64,000 nucleotides of DNA from Chelatococcus caeni (GTDB lineage: Bacteria > Pseudomonadota > Alphaproteobacteria > Rhizobiales > Beijerinckiaceae), in contig NZ_JACIEN010000007.1 in the NCBI RefSeq assembly GCF_014196925.1, positions 1 through 64,000 on the forward strand, written 5' to 3'. Below, piece by piece: positions 17,015-25,598 of the stretch (the stretch's first letter is position 1; the number at the start of each line of letters is the position of its first letter). Made by a program: the position numbers and the translations under genes. A model generated the notes under the pieces. That model searched no databases. It saw only the letters and a list, made by a program, of their open reading frames with translations, and was not told the origin of the DNA.

Positions 17015-17147
17015 CGCGTGCTTGCGATTGCCGACTGCCGGCAGCCAATGGCCTGCAAGCCACGATCGCCCCTTTACCGCGCATGGCCGGGCCGTGTTTG
17101 ATGGGGGTCAATGTCGGTTCACCCTCCGTCCAGCAAGGCTAGGCCTC

Positions 17148-19877
17148 ATGTCGACCTATCGCCTCGACCGGCTGTTTTCGCCCCGCTCCATCGCTCTTAT
17201 CGGCGCAAGCCCGCGTGAGGGCTCGCTCGGCCGCAAGGTGCTGGTCAATCTCAAGGCCGGGGGCTTTGCCGGCCCGCTCGCGGTGATCAATCCGAAATAC
17301 CCCTCCATCGAAGGCATCGCGACGCTTCCCGCCATCGAGGCGCTGGAGGAGGCGCCGGATCTCGTCGTGCTGACGACCCCGCCGGAGACGATCCCCCACC
17401 TCGTCGAGGCCGCAGGTGCACGAGGCGTCGCCGCGGCCGTCATCGTCACCGCCGGCCTCGGCCATGGGCCCGGGTCGCTGGCGGAGAAGGCCGAGCAGAC
17501 GGCGCGGCGGCACGGCATCCGCCTCGTGGGGCCGAACTGCCTCGGCGTCATGGCGCCGGCGGCGAAGCTCAATGCCAGCTTCGCGGCACGCATGCCGCTC
17601 GGGGGCGATCTCGCGCTCCTTTCCCAATCCGGCGCCATCGCCGCGGGCCTGGTCGAATGGGCGGCGGAGCGGGCCGTAGGCTTCTCGGCCGTCGTCTCGC
17701 TCGGCGACAAGGTGGATGTCGATTTCGGCGACCTGCTCGACTATTTCGCCCTCGACCGCGGCACGCGCGCCATCCTGCTCTATGTCGAATCCATCAACGA
17801 CGCCCGCAAGTTCATGTCGGCGGCGCGCGCCGCTGCGCGCGCCAAGCCGGTCGTCGTCATCAAGTCGGGTCGGCACGCGCAGGCGGCGAAGGCGGCGGCC
17901 ACGCACACGGGGGCGCTCGCCGGCTCCGATGCGGTCTATGACGCGGCCTTCCGCCGGGCCGGCCTGCTGCGCGTCTTCGACCTCGACGAGCTCTTCTCGG
18001 CGGCCGAGACGCTCGGGCGGCTGAAACCCTTCTCCGGCCGGCGCCTCGGCATCCTCACCAACGGCGGCGGCATCGGCGTCCTCGCCGTCGACCGGCTCGC
18101 GGACCTCGGCGGGGCGCTCGCCGAGCTCTCGCCAGACACGCTGGCGGCGCTCGATGCCGCGCTGCCGCCGACGTGGTCGCGGGCCAACCCGGTCGACATC
18201 GTCGGCGATGCCGATGCCGAGCGCTACGGCGCCGCGCTCGAGGTGATGCTGGCCGACCGCGACAGCGACGCCGTCCTCGTCATGAACGTGCCGACGGCAC
18301 TTGCCTCACCGCAGGAGGCAGCGCGGCGCGTGGTCGCGACCGCCGAGCGCCATCGCCGGCAGGCGATGCGGCCGAAGCCCGTCTTCGCCGTCTGGCTCGG
18401 CTCCTCCGGCACGACGGACGATCTGTTCGAGGAAGCCGCCATCCCCCATTTCGCGACGGAAGCGGATGCGGTGCAGGGCTTCATGCATATCGTGCGCTAC
18501 CGCGAGGCGCAGGCCCTGCTCATGGAGACGCCGCCGAGCCTGCCGGAGGATTTCGCGCCAGAGACGGACAAGGCGCGAGCCGTGGTCGCCGGGGCGTTCG
18601 CCGAGGGGCGCAGCTGGCTCGACCCGCTGGAGGTCACGGCCCTGTTCGAGGCCTATGGCCTGCCCATCACGCCGGCCGTCCTGGCGGTCAGCGCGGACGA
18701 GGCCGGCGAGGTGGCGCGGCCGTTCCTCGAAGCGGGCGATCCCGTCGCCGTCAAGATCCTGTCGCCGGACATCATCCACAAGTCCGACGTCGGCGGCGTC
18801 CGGCTCAACCTCACCAACGAGGCGGCGGTGCGCGAGGCGGCGCGGGACATCCTGGAGCGGGCCCGGGCGCTGAGGCCCGAGGCGCGCATCACCGGCCTCA
18901 CGATCCATCCCATGATCCTGAGGCCGAAGGCGCGCGAGCTCATCGCCGGCCTGGCCGACGACGAGACCTTCGGCCCGGTGGTCGTCTTCGGCCGTGGCGG
19001 CACGGCGGTCGAGGTGATCAACGACAAGGCGCTGGCGCTGCCGCCGCTCGACCTCACGCTCGCCCATACGCTCATCGGCCGCACGCGCGTCTCGCGGCGG
19101 CTCAAGGCCTATCGCGACGTGCCGGCGGCCGACGAGGACGCGATCGCCCTCGTGCTCGTCAAGCTCGCCCAGCTGGCCGCCGACCTGCCCGAGGTGCGCG
19201 AGCTCGACATCAACCCGCTGCTCGCCGACCAGAACGGCGTCATCGCCGTCGATGCGCGGGTCGCGGTCGCGCCGAGCATCCAGCCGGTCCGCGGGCCCGC
19301 AGGCCACCCGCGCTTCGCCATCCGCCCCTATCCGAAGGAATGGGAGCGGCACGCGACCCTGCCGGACGGCACGGGCGTCTTCATCCGGCCCGTGCGGCCG
19401 GAGGACGAGGAGCTGTTCCGCAGCTTCTTCGAGAAGGTGACGCCGGAGGACCTGCGCCTGCGCTTCTTCGCGCCCATTCGCGATTTCAGCCACACCTTCA
19501 TCGCCCGGCTGACCCAGCTCGACTATGCGCGCGCCATGGCGCTCGTCGCCATCGAGGAAGAGACCGGCGCCATGCTCGGCGCCGTGCGGCTGCACGCGGA
19601 CGCCAATTACGACAAGGGCGAATACGGCATCCTGGTGCGCTCGGACCTCAAGGGCCGCGGGCTCGGCTGGCTGCTGATGGAGATGATCATCTCCTATGCC
19701 CGCGCCGAGGGCCTCAACGTCATCGAAGGCCAGGTGCTGCGCGAGAACACGATGATGCTCGCCATGTGCGAGAAGCTCGGCTTCACCATCGGGCCCGACC
19801 CGCACGACCCCGACATCCGGCTCGTGCGGCTCGCGGTCTCCGGTGGGCCGGCCGCGGCCGTGCACCCTGCCCCTTGA
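17148..19877 (+). CDS. PatZ-like protein: ADP-forming acyl-CoA synthetase fused to GNAT acetyltransferase
   Basis: A 909-residue three-part protein. It has a CoA-binding domain (residues 1-130, [19 protein letters not shown]), a succinyl-CoA-ligase-like domain (150-450) and an ATP-grasp domain (480-700, [21 protein letters not shown]). A C-terminal GNAT domain (about 745-895) includes [20 protein letters not shown]. This is the arrangement of Pat/PatZ protein-lysine acetyltransferases, which regulate acyl-CoA synthetases. Unlike enteric Pat, whose synthetase half has lost its phospho-histidine, this protein keeps the histidine in [15 protein letters not shown], so the synthetase half may be active. 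ATG 17148 is chosen on homology; longer in-frame extensions read through the repeat element. Confidence 0.88.
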   Translation: MSTYRLDRLFSPRSIALIGASPREGSLGRKVLVNLKAGGFAGPLAVINPKYPSIEGIATLPAIEALEEAPDLVVLTTPPETIPHLVEAAGARGVAAAVIVTAGLGHGPGSLAEKAEQTARRHGIRLVGPNCLGVMAPAAKLNASFAARMPLGGDLALLSQSGAIAAGLVEWAAERAVGFSAVVSLGDKVDVDFGDLLDYFALDRGTRAILLYVESINDARKFMSAARAAARAKPVVVIKSGRHAQAAKAAATHTGALAGSDAVYDAAFRRAGLLRVFDLDELFSAAETLGRLKPFSGRRLGILTNGGGIGVLAVDRLADLGGALAELSPDTLAALDAALPPTWSRANPVDIVGDADAERYGAALEVMLADRDSDAVLVMNVPTALASPQEAARRVVATAERHRRQAMRPKPVFAVWLGSSGTTDDLFEEAAIPHFATEADAVQGFMHIVRYREAQALLMETPPSLPEDFAPETDKARAVVAGAFAEGRSWLDPLEVTALFEAYGLPITPAVLAVSADEAGEVARPFLEAGDPVAVKILSPDIIHKSDVGGVRLNLTNEAAVREAARDILERARALRPEARITGLTIHPMILRPKARELIAGLADDETFGPVVVFGRGGTAVEVINDKALALPPLDLTLAHTLIGRTRVSRRLKAYRDVPAADEDAIALVLVKLAQLAADLPEVRELDINPLLADQNGVIAVDARVAVAPSIQPVRGPAGHPRFAIRPYPKEWERHATLPDGTGVFIRPVRPEDEELFRSFFEKVTPEDLRLRFFAPIRDFSHTFIARLTQLDYARAMALVAIEEETGAMLGAVRLHADANYDKGEYGILVRSDLKGRGLGWLLMEMIISYARAEGLNVIEGQVLRENTMMLAMCEKLGFTIGPDPHDPDIRLVRLAVSGGPAAAVHPAP

Positions 19878-19884
19878 AATGGCA

Positions 19885-19910
19885 AGGCCGCCGGCATGGA
19901 CCGGCGGCCT
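19885..19910. terminator. Perfect hairpin between convergent genes
   Basis: AGGCCGCCGG (19885-19894) pairs with CCGGCGGCCT (19901-19910) around CATGGA. It lies between the ends of the PatZ-like gene and the convergent bfr gene. Neither side has a good T tract, so it may act as a weak bidirectional terminator. Confidence 0.5.
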
Positions 19911-19934
19911 CAAGGAGCCCGGGATGCCGGGAGC

Positions 19935-20414
19935 TCAGTCCTCGAGCTTGCCGATGTGGTGCTGGCTGTAGAGCTGCTCGCCGAGCTTGCCGATGAGGTC
20001 GAGCTGCGTCTCGAGGAAGTCGATGTGCCCCTCCTCGTCAGCCATCAGCTCCTCGAACAGGTCCTTCGAGGGATAGTCCTTGACCGAACGGCAATAGGTG
20101 GCCGCCTCCTGATAGAGGGCGCGCGCCTCGACCTCTGCGGCGAGGTCGCACTCGATCACCTCCTGCACGGACTGGCCGATGCGCAGCGGATCGAGAACCT
20201 GCAGGTTCGGATGGCCCTCGAGGAACAGGATGCGGTCGATGAACTTGTCCGCGTGGTGCATCTCCTCGATGGATTCCTCGCGCCACTTCTTGGCGAGGTC
20301 CTTCAAGCCCCAGTTGTCGAGCATGCGGTAGTGGAGCCAATATTGATTGACCGCCGTCAGCTCGCTGCGCAGACCGCGGTTGAGATATTCGATGACCTTG
20401 GCGTCACCCTTCAT
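19935..20414 (-). CDS. bfr: Bacterioferritin
   Basis: A 159-residue four-helix ferritin subunit that forms a 24-mer cage storing iron as ferric mineral. All ferroxidase and haem residues sit at the usual positions: Glu18, Tyr25, Glu51 and His54 in the first half, the haem-ligating Met52, and Glu/His in [15 protein letters not shown] in the fourth helix. ATG 20414 gives exactly this numbering; an upstream in-frame start adds 14 residues spanning the operator. It is preceded by an Irr-type iron control element and lies downstream of bfd in the same orientation. Confidence 0.96.
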   Translation of the reverse strand: MKGDAKVIEYLNRGLRSELTAVNQYWLHYRMLDNWGLKDLAKKWREESIEEMHHADKFIDRILFLEGHPNLQVLDPLRIGQSVQEVIECDLAAEVEARALYQEAATYCRSVKDYPSKDLFEELMADEEGHIDFLETQLDLIGKLGEQLYSQHHIGKLED

Positions 20415-20445
20415 CGCTCCACTCCACGTCGTTGAGAAAATCGAG

Positions 20446-20462
20446 TTTAGAATCATTATAAA
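20446..20462. promoter_or_regulatory. Candidate Irr iron control element upstream of bfr
   Basis: TTTAGAA-TCA-TTATAAA differs by one base from the ideal ICE palindrome TTTAGAA-N3-TTCTAAA bound by the haem-responsive Fur-family regulator Irr in Hyphomicrobiales. Its near edge is 31 bases upstream of the bfr start. Irr typically represses iron-storage genes when iron is low. Confidence 0.7.
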
Positions 20463-20529
20463 CTAAAGCCCGGACGCATCAAGGGCCCGGGCTCGGTTCC
20501 AACGACATACACCATTGCGGGAGAAGCCG

Positions 20530-20868
20530 CTATTCGGCGGCGATGAGCGGGAGGGCGGGCGCCTCGGCGGGTTCCTCGTTGCGCGGGGCCACATGCGGAC
20601 CGCTGTCGAACGGCACCACGTTGTCGGCGGCAGGCGCGTGCGCCGCGTGCTCGACGGCGCCGGGACAGCCGGGGCAACCGATGTCGCAGGCGTCCACGCG
20701 CGCGGCCTGCAGGAGGCGCCGCACGGTGACGAGGCACCGCCCGCACTCGGGACTGCAACCGAGACAGCGGTAAGCCTGCGCCGGCGAGCGCGGGGCCCCC
20801 GGGGCCTCGCTCTGCAGCGTTTCGAGGATCTGCTTGTCAGTGAGGACGTTACAGGAGCAGACGATCAT
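20530..20868 (-). CDS. bfd: Bacterioferritin-associated ferredoxin (Bfd-like [2Fe-2S] protein)
   Basis: A 112-residue protein. The BFD fold spans residues 1-60, with iron-sulfur ligands in IVCSCNVLTDKQI (CxC) and SPECGRCLV (CxxC). Bfd donates electrons to bacterioferritin to release stored iron. A 50-residue C-terminal extension, with two further cysteines in DIGCPGCPG and a Pro/Ala/Glu-rich tail, is longer than in enteric Bfd (about 64 residues) and of unknown role. The ATG at 20868 has no clear Shine-Dalgarno sequence, and an ICE-like palindrome starts 8 bases upstream. It is adjacent to bfr on the same strand. Confidence 0.88.
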   Translation of the reverse strand: MIVCSCNVLTDKQILETLQSEAPGAPRSPAQAYRCLGCSPECGRCLVTVRRLLQAARVDACDIGCPGCPGAVEHAAHAPAADNVVPFDSGPHVAPRNEEPAEAPALPLIAAE

Positions 20869-20876
20869 CGAGCCAG

Positions 20877-20893
20877 TTTGGAACGATTCAAAA
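20877..20893. promoter_or_regulatory. Candidate Irr iron control element upstream of bfd
   Basis: TTTGGAA-CGA-TTCAAAA follows the ICE pattern TTTrGAA-N3-TTCyAAA with one mismatch. It begins only eight bases before the bfd start codon, so if functional it must overlap the transcription start or leader. Confidence 0.6.
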
Positions 20894-21110
20894 TTACGTT
20901 GTCTTTCAATAACTTAACGACTGAATTCGCTCTTCGCAACGACCGAAATGCCGCAGCCAGCGCCCGATGCCCGCGTGGCGAACCATTGCACCGGAACCAC
21001 GACGCCCCCATCTGGTTGAAACGATCAAAGCCCGCTTCTGTGCAGATGCGGCTGGTCGCGCTTTTGTTGACGAAGTGCAGGAGCAACCCTCAACCGACAG
21101 GAGGACAGCG

Positions 21111-21332
21111 ATGCAAGCGAACATGCAGGACACGGCGCGTCTCCATTACCGCTCGAGCCCGCATCTGACGGATCCCGATCACGTCATCGACTTCCCCTCG
21201 CTGGAGGACGCGGTTGCCTTCGCCATGACGCAGAACCCGGGCAATCGCGAACTCGCCTGGGCCGACACGGCGAGCGGCCGCAAGCTGCGGCCGACCGAGA
21301 TCGCGGCCCTGTGGGAACTGCGGCGCGAGTGA
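21111..21332 (+). CDS. Small conserved-type hypothetical protein
   Basis: A 73-residue soluble protein, not recognised. ATG 21111 has a textbook CAGGAGGACAGCG ribosome-binding site, which together with GC-typical codon use argues that it is real; an in-frame start 144 bases upstream lacks such support. The sequence (YRSSPHLTDPDHVIDFPSLEDAVAFA ... ELAWADTASGRKLRPTEIAAL, shown in parts) has the look of a short domain with an acidic N-terminal part and a C-terminal helix. No signal peptide, cysteine motif or membrane segment is seen. A bidirectional terminator follows. Confidence 0.6.
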   Translation: MQANMQDTARLHYRSSPHLTDPDHVIDFPSLEDAVAFAMTQNPGNRELAWADTASGRKLRPTEIAALWELRRE

Positions 21333-21378
21333 CGCACCGGCCCTGCCCTCTCCCGGGCTGCATGAGGCCTTGAAAAAG

Positions 21379-21404
21379 CCCGGCGTTCCTCGAATGCCGG
21401 GTTT
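21379..21404. terminator. Bidirectional terminator
   Basis: CCCGGCGTT (21379-21387) pairs with AATGCCGGG (21393-21401, one G-T). TTT follows on the plus strand, and AAAAA precedes it at 21373-21377 (CTTTTT on the minus strand). It ends the small rightward gene and is a second stop for the leftward porin transcript. Confidence 0.75.
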
Positions 21405-21426
21405 CGTCCGTCTTCGCCAACCGCAC

Positions 21427-21459
21427 AAAAAACAACGCCCGGCCAGGAGCCGGGCGTTG
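21427..21459 (-). terminator. Intrinsic terminator for the porin gene
   Basis: CAACGCCCGGC (21433-21443), loop CAGGA, GCCGGGCGTTG (21449-21459): a perfect 11-bp stem. On the minus strand it is followed directly by six T residues, which is canonical for the gene ending at 21492. Confidence 0.92.
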
Positions 21460-21491
21460 CAGGTCCGTTCGACGGTCCGTCCGGGAGAACC

Positions 21492-22271
21492 TCAGAACGT
21501 GTCGAACTTGTAGTTGAGACCGACGCGCACGATGCTGCCGCGGTTCTTGGCCTTGAGCACGGCAACCGTCGTAGGATCGATGACGTTCGGCGCAATCGCG
21601 GTCGTGTCGCCGAGGTCATAGTAGAGGTACTCGGCCTTCGCCGTCAGGTTGTTGGTGAAGGCATATTCGAGACCGCCACCGATGGTCCAGCCCGCCTGCG
21701 TGTCGGACTTGCTGCCGACGGCGAGCAGGGCACCCGTGGTGTCGAAGACGCTGTGCGTCAGCTTGGTGTCACCGTAGATCAGACCGCCGGTGGCGAAGAT
21801 GAGCAGGCGATCCATCGCGGCGAAGCCGAGCCGGGCGCGCAGCGTGCCGAACCACTCGAGCTCCTTCTTGCCCTCGGCAAAGCCCGCCGCGGCGAAGGAG
21901 GTGCCCGTGTCGCTCATGTCGGCGTACTGGATATCGGCTTCGAGACCGACCACGAACGCCCCGAACTGATAATTGTAGCCGACCTGAGCACCACCAAGGA
22001 AGCCTTCCGACTTCAGGGAGAGGCTGCCCGGAAGATCGCCGGCGGAGACATCGCTAAGATAAAGGGCGTCGCCCACATAGCGGGTATTGCCCGAGTCGGA
22101 GAAGCCGTAGCCGGCGTTCACACCGACATAGAAGCCCGTCCAGGTGAAGACCGGCGGCAGCGGCTCGGCCGGCGGCGTATAGGTACGGGACGGAAGATCG
22201 GCCGCAAAGGCCACGGCGCCGGAGAGCGCCAATGCCGTCGCCGCCGCCGATAGTCGCAGGAGATTCTTCAT
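21492..22271 (-). CDS. Outer-membrane beta-barrel protein, Omp25/Omp31/RopB-like
   Basis: A 259-residue protein. A signal peptide (MKNLLRLSAAATALALSGAVAFA, shown by ends: MKNLLRL...AVAFAA) is followed by a proline-rich linker, DLPSRTYTPPAEPLPPVF, and then TWTGFYVGVNAGYGF, the classic opening of the Hyphomicrobiales 8-strand porin-like family. Amphipathic strands continue to the C-terminal barrel motif RVGLNYKFDTF, ending in the aromatic residue needed for Bam recognition. Such proteins are abundant structural proteins of the outer membrane. ATG 22271 lies 7 bases after GAGGT; a GTG three codons upstream is the alternative. Confidence 0.9.
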   Translation of the reverse strand: MKNLLRLSAAATALALSGAVAFAADLPSRTYTPPAEPLPPVFTWTGFYVGVNAGYGFSDSGNTRYVGDALYLSDVSAGDLPGSLSLKSEGFLGGAQVGYNYQFGAFVVGLEADIQYADMSDTGTSFAAAGFAEGKKELEWFGTLRARLGFAAMDRLLIFATGGLIYGDTKLTHSVFDTTGALLAVGSKSDTQAGWTIGGGLEYAFTNNLTAKAEYLYYDLGDTTAIAPNVIDPTTVAVLKAKNRGSIVRVGLNYKFDTF

Positions 22272-22658
22272 CTGAGGCACCTCTTTGAACGAAACCTGTT
22301 CCTGTCGCGCTGGCCCGAACGGACCATCATCTCACGCCGAAGCTAGACTCGTGAAGCCGCCGGAAAGAGTCAAGCATGACATAGGCCTAGCATCACACGA
22401 GCAAAGTCATGCGACATTGATGCAACACAAAGAATAGATACCTATCATCGTCTATTGCTCATCATTAGAGCAACCTATGGTCAGCTCCGCCCTGTGGTGC
22501 AACCGTGATGCGGGCGTGCGCAAGCTACCCCGGCCTTGGCAGGAAACGCGAAGAGCCACCATCGGTTCCATGGCGCCTCGGCGTTTTTTGAAAGGGATGT
22601 TCAGGATCGCTCCCGGGCAATGCCCCTTTTTGCCAGCCCCCGACGCGTTTCCTGCCGA
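22272..22658. other. Porin gene leader and promoter region, no gene seen
   Basis: A 387-base gap between the LysR gene end and the porin start, both leftward. The half near the porin (22330-22480) is much more AT-rich than its surroundings and holds an inverted repeat, TTGCTC (22455-22460) ATCATTA GAGCAA (22468-22473), a plausible regulator site. No ORF with a ribosome-binding site was found. The long leader could be the target of porin-regulating small RNAs, but nothing specific was identified. Confidence 0.4.
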
Positions 22659-23624
22659 TCAGGCCTTTCTTGCCCGACGCCTGACGCGCGGCAGGTGCCG
22701 GAACGGAACCGTCCTGTCGTCGCCTGTCAGGCTGACGCGCTCGCGCAGGAGATCGAGGAAGGCGTCCCGCGCCGTGAGCCGCTGATGCGGACGCCACGCC
22801 ACGCCGACGAGGGCGCCGTCGGGCGGCGGGTCGAGCAGCAGGCCCTTGAGGCGGCGGGTCGTCACGCCCGGCCAGTTCATCGCCGCCGTCCAGTCCGGCG
22901 CGAGCGCCAGGCCGATGCCGGCGGCGACCGCCGCGAACACCGCCGGCTTCTCGGTGACCTCCTGCACCACGTTGGGCACCGTGCCGACGCTGTCGAAATA
23001 GCGCATCACCAGGTCGTAAGCGTAAGGACGCACCCGGCGCGACGGCACGATGAAGGGCTCGCCGACCAAGTCGTGCATCATGACGGCGTCACGGCCCGCG
23101 AGAGGGTGGGCCGCCGGCATGACGACGAGCGGCATCTCGACGCGCAGGATCTCGAAGGCGCAGTCCACCTGGCGCCGGGGTGGGCGCACGAGGCACAGGT
23201 CGAGCTTGCCGGCGTCGAGCATCTGCAGCTGGGGCGCCGTCATCGCCTCGGTGAACTGGATGTGCGCCCCGGGATGGCGCTGGCGGAACTCCGTCATGAT
23301 GCGCGGCAGGAAACTCGCCGACGCGCCGTCGATGGCGCCGATGCGCAGGACCTTGCTGGTCGAGCTCGCTGCTTCGCGCACATGCCGCGCCGCATGCTCG
23401 GCCCGGGCGAGAATCGCCTTGGCCTCATCGAGCAGCAGCAGCCCGGCGCGGGTCAGGTTCACGCTCCGCGTCGTGCGCGTGAGGAGGTCGGCGCCAAGCT
23501 CCTCCTCGAGCGCCCGCACCTGGCGCGACAGGGCCGGCGGCGCTAATCCCATGCGCTCCGCCGCCTTGCCGAAATGCAGCTCCTCCGCGACGGCGACGAA
23601 GCATTTGAGCTGGCGCAGATCCAT
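22659..23624 (-). CDS. LysR family transcriptional regulator
   Basis: A 321-residue LysR-type regulator. The N-terminal winged helix-turn-helix is MDLRQLKCFVAVAEELHFGK ... GLAPPALSRQVRALEEELGA (residues 1-60). A linker helix follows, and then the two-lobe effector domain at about 90-300, starting LRIGAIDGASASFLPRIM. The HFGKAAERMG variant and AHPLAGRD segment place it near regulators of aromatic or organic-acid catabolism, but the target is not evident. The next gene (terC) is rightward and starts about 280 bases away, so it could be divergently controlled. A basic tail (RVRRRARKA) ends the protein. Confidence 0.9.
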   Translation of the reverse strand: MDLRQLKCFVAVAEELHFGKAAERMGLAPPALSRQVRALEEELGADLLTRTTRSVNLTRAGLLLLDEAKAILARAEHAARHVREAASSTSKVLRIGAIDGASASFLPRIMTEFRQRHPGAHIQFTEAMTAPQLQMLDAGKLDLCLVRPPRRQVDCAFEILRVEMPLVVMPAAHPLAGRDAVMMHDLVGEPFIVPSRRVRPYAYDLVMRYFDSVGTVPNVVQEVTEKPAVFAAVAAGIGLALAPDWTAAMNWPGVTTRRLKGLLLDPPPDGALVGVAWRPHQRLTARDAFLDLLRERVSLTGDDRTVPFRHLPRVRRRARKA

Positions 23625-23903
23625 CGCTTGCTACAATCCATCCCCCGCGCGCCAACGGCCGCGCACCGACCAAAGGCGCCCCACCCGGCGCCGAATCGGC
23701 CGGCGCAGCACTGCGACCATCGGCCCCGGCCGGGTGCCGCATTATAGCGATTATGTCCCCGGATTATGAAATAAGTTGACGACGATCGCGCGGCACGCGC
23801 GCGCTAAGAGATGGCCCGACGGCGTGCCGGCGCAGTTCTGCGGCAGCTTCGGCCCGCCTCCGGAGCGCCCGGCGCTCCTTCAGACCCAAGAGCTGTTAGC
23901 GTT

Positions 23904-24584
23904 ATGGCCTTAGATGCACAGACATTGATCGCGATCGTCCAGATCATCTGGATCGACATTCTCCTGTCCGGTGACAATGCGGTGGTGATCGCGCTCGCCT
24001 GCCGGTCGCTGCCCGACAACCAGCGGCGCCTCGGCGTCGTCCTCGGCGCCGGCACGGCGATTGTGCTGCGCATTCTCTTCGCCCTCATCATTTCCCAGCT
24101 GCTCGCCCTGCCCTTCCTCAAGATCGTCGGCGGCGCGCTGCTGTTCTGGATCGCGGTCAAGCTCATCCAGGGCGACGACGACAATCACGAGGTGAAGGAG
24201 AGCGGCAGCCTGTGGGAGGCCGTGCGCACGATCGCCATCGCCGATGCGGTGATGAGCCTCGACAACGTGCTCGCCATCTCCGCCGCCTCGCACGGCAACG
24301 TCTGGCTCTTCACCTTCGGCCTCCTGTTCTCCATCCCGCTCATCGTCATCGGCTCGACGCTGATCATGGCCCTCATCGAGCGTTTCCCGATCTTCGTGTG
24401 GGCGGGTGCGGCGCTGCTGGGCTGGATCGCGGGCGAGATGCTCGTCGCCGACCCCTGGGTGATCGAGCAGATCGGCGGCGTCACCAAGACCCTGCACTAT
24501 CTGGCGGCCGTCGTCGGCGCGGCGATCGTCGTGGCCATCGGCCTCGTGGTGACGCGCTTCAACCGCAGCCCCGCGACTCGCTAA
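23904..24584 (+). CDS. TerC family integral membrane protein
   Basis: A 226-residue membrane protein with about seven transmembrane helices. It carries the two TerC hallmarks with acidic metal-site residues: ILLSGDNAVVIALAC near residues 18-32 and IADAVMSLDNVLAISAA near 110-126. The family exports manganese or other divalent metals, or helps metallate exported proteins; tellurite resistance is the historical name. ATG 23904 is chosen because upstream in-frame sequence is arginine-rich and not family-like. I looked for a yybP-ykoY manganese riboswitch in the leader and did not recognise one. Confidence 0.88.
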   Translation: MALDAQTLIAIVQIIWIDILLSGDNAVVIALACRSLPDNQRRLGVVLGAGTAIVLRILFALIISQLLALPFLKIVGGALLFWIAVKLIQGDDDNHEVKESGSLWEAVRTIAIADAVMSLDNVLAISAASHGNVWLFTFGLLFSIPLIVIGSTLIMALIERFPIFVWAGAALLGWIAGEMLVADPWVIEQIGGVTKTLHYLAAVVGAAIVVAIGLVVTRFNRSPATR

Positions 24585-24611
24585 CTGACGGGCAACGAGC
24601 GACATCTGCAG

Positions 24612-24637
24612 AGGCCGGCGGCGACGCCGGCCTTTTT
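24612..24637 (+). terminator. Intrinsic terminator after terC
   Basis: AGGCCGGCG (24612-24620), loop GCGA, CGCCGGCCT (24625-24633), then TTTT. A canonical terminator 28 bases after the terC stop, facing the end of a convergent operon. Confidence 0.92.
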
Positions 24638-24644
24638 GCTGGCG

Positions 24645-25091
24645 TCAGCGGCGGGTGAAGCGTTGCCGGATGCGCTCGACGAGGCCGTCACGAACGCCGC
24701 GATAGGCCTCGAGGCGCTGCTCGCGCGCGCCGTGGACGACCGTCGCATCGAGCGTCGGCCAGTATTCCACGTCGACCGCGAGGGTGCGCGTCAGCTCCAG
24801 CGCGCGATGGTGCGCCTCCGGCGACAAGGTGACGATGAGGTCGAAGCCGGCATCCTCGAGATCTTCCAGCGTCTGCGGCCGATGGCGCGCGACGTCGATG
24901 CCGATCTCCTCCATCACCGCCACGGCGAAGGGGTCGAGCTCGTCGGGCCGCACGCCGGCCGAGGCGACATAGATCGACGCGCCGAAATAATGCCGCGCGA
25001 TGCCCTCCGCCATCGGCGAGCGCACCGCATTATGGGCGCACATGAAGAGGACGGACTGCACGCTGCGTCTGCCATCGGCCTCGGGCGCCAT
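24645..25091 (-). CDS. Low-molecular-weight phosphatase family protein
   Basis: A 148-residue protein of the LMW protein-tyrosine phosphatase/arsenate reductase superfamily. The P-loop CAHNAVRS (CX5R-S) lies at about residues 16-23 in SVLFMCAHNAVRSPMAEG. The general-acid aspartate segment appears as DVEYWPTLDATVV near 110. ATG 25091 lies four bases from the upstream UPF0262 stop, indicating an operon. In related bacteria this gene follows hisD-UPF0262, so it is a housekeeping phosphatase of unknown substrate rather than an arsenic gene; no ars genes are near. Confidence 0.85.
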   Translation of the reverse strand: MAPEADGRRSVQSVLFMCAHNAVRSPMAEGIARHYFGASIYVASAGVRPDELDPFAVAVMEEIGIDVARHRPQTLEDLEDAGFDLIVTLSPEAHHRALELTRTLAVDVEYWPTLDATVVHGAREQRLEAYRGVRDGLVERIRQRFTRR

Positions 25092-25095
25092 GGCC

Positions 25096-25596
25096 CTAGC
25101 CCTTCCAGTGCAGCGCGAAGATGAGGGTGAAGAGCCGGCGCGCGGTGTCGAAATCCACCTCGATCTTGCCGGCGAGGCGCTCGCGCAGCAGCTCGGCGGC
25201 CTCGTCGTGCAGGCCGCGGCGCCCCATGTCGATGGCCTCGATCTGCGTCGGCGAAGCGGTGCGGATGGCCGCATAATAGCTCTCGCAGACGAGTTCGTAG
25301 TCCTTGATGACGCGGCGGAACGGCGTCAGCGAGAGGAAGTGGGTCACGACCGGCTCGGCGCCGCTGTTGCGCACGTCGAGCGTCAGCTTCTTCTCGACCA
25401 GGGCCACATGCAGCGCATAGGGCCCGCCGTCGTGGCCCGGGACGGCGAAATGGTTGCGCTCCAGGATGTCCCAGATGGCGATGGCGCGCTCGTGCTCCTG
25501 GTCCGGATTGCCGCGGCCGAGCGAGCCCTCGTCGAGCGTGACGGCGGTCAGCGTGCAGCGCTTCGTCGGCTCGGCTGGGCTCAAGGGCTCCTCCAC
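25096..25596 (-). CDS. UPF0262 family protein
   Basis: A 166-residue protein of the alphaproteobacterial UPF0262 family (PF06793), function unknown. The recognisable core is VTLDEGSLGRGNPDQEHERA near residues 19-38, followed by IWDILERNHFAVPG and, later, PFRRVIKDYELVCESYYAAI near 100-120. It is soluble, with no catalytic motif apparent. It sits between hisD and the LMW phosphatase gene with gaps of two to four bases, so it is cotranscribed and probably translationally coupled. This gene order is conserved in Hyphomicrobiales, suggesting a core role. Confidence 0.88.
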   Translation of the reverse strand: MEEPLSPAEPTKRCTLTAVTLDEGSLGRGNPDQEHERAIAIWDILERNHFAVPGHDGGPYALHVALVEKKLTLDVRNSGAEPVVTHFLSLTPFRRVIKDYELVCESYYAAIRTASPTQIEAIDMGRRGLHDEAAELLRERLAGKIEVDFDTARRLFTLIFALHWKG

Positions 25597-25598
25597 TC

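Larger units (their letters stand above)
16796..17147. other. Intergenic region holding interspersed repeat copy A
   Basis: This 352-base gap between two rightward genes contains no credible gene. It is mostly repeat DNA: seven tandem CAGTCGG units, a conserved core shared with 55071-55208, and an inverted edge motif near 17029-17044. The last 100 bases hold the leader of the downstream acyl-CoA synthetase gene. Confidence 0.7.

Noticed and set aside
22560-22585. GGCGCCTCGGCG followed by TTTTTT considered as a rightward terminator
   Set aside because: The stem is only four base pairs with a loop too small to form, and no rightward gene ends there.
23770-23903. Possible yybP-ykoY manganese riboswitch before terC
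   Set aside because: TerC genes often have one, but the conserved loop sequences of that riboswitch are not visible in this leader.
24645-25091. Arsenate reductase ArsC call for the LMW phosphatase-like gene
   Set aside because: The context is the conserved hisD operon with no ars genes, and the downstream cysteines of thioredoxin-coupled ArsC are not evident.
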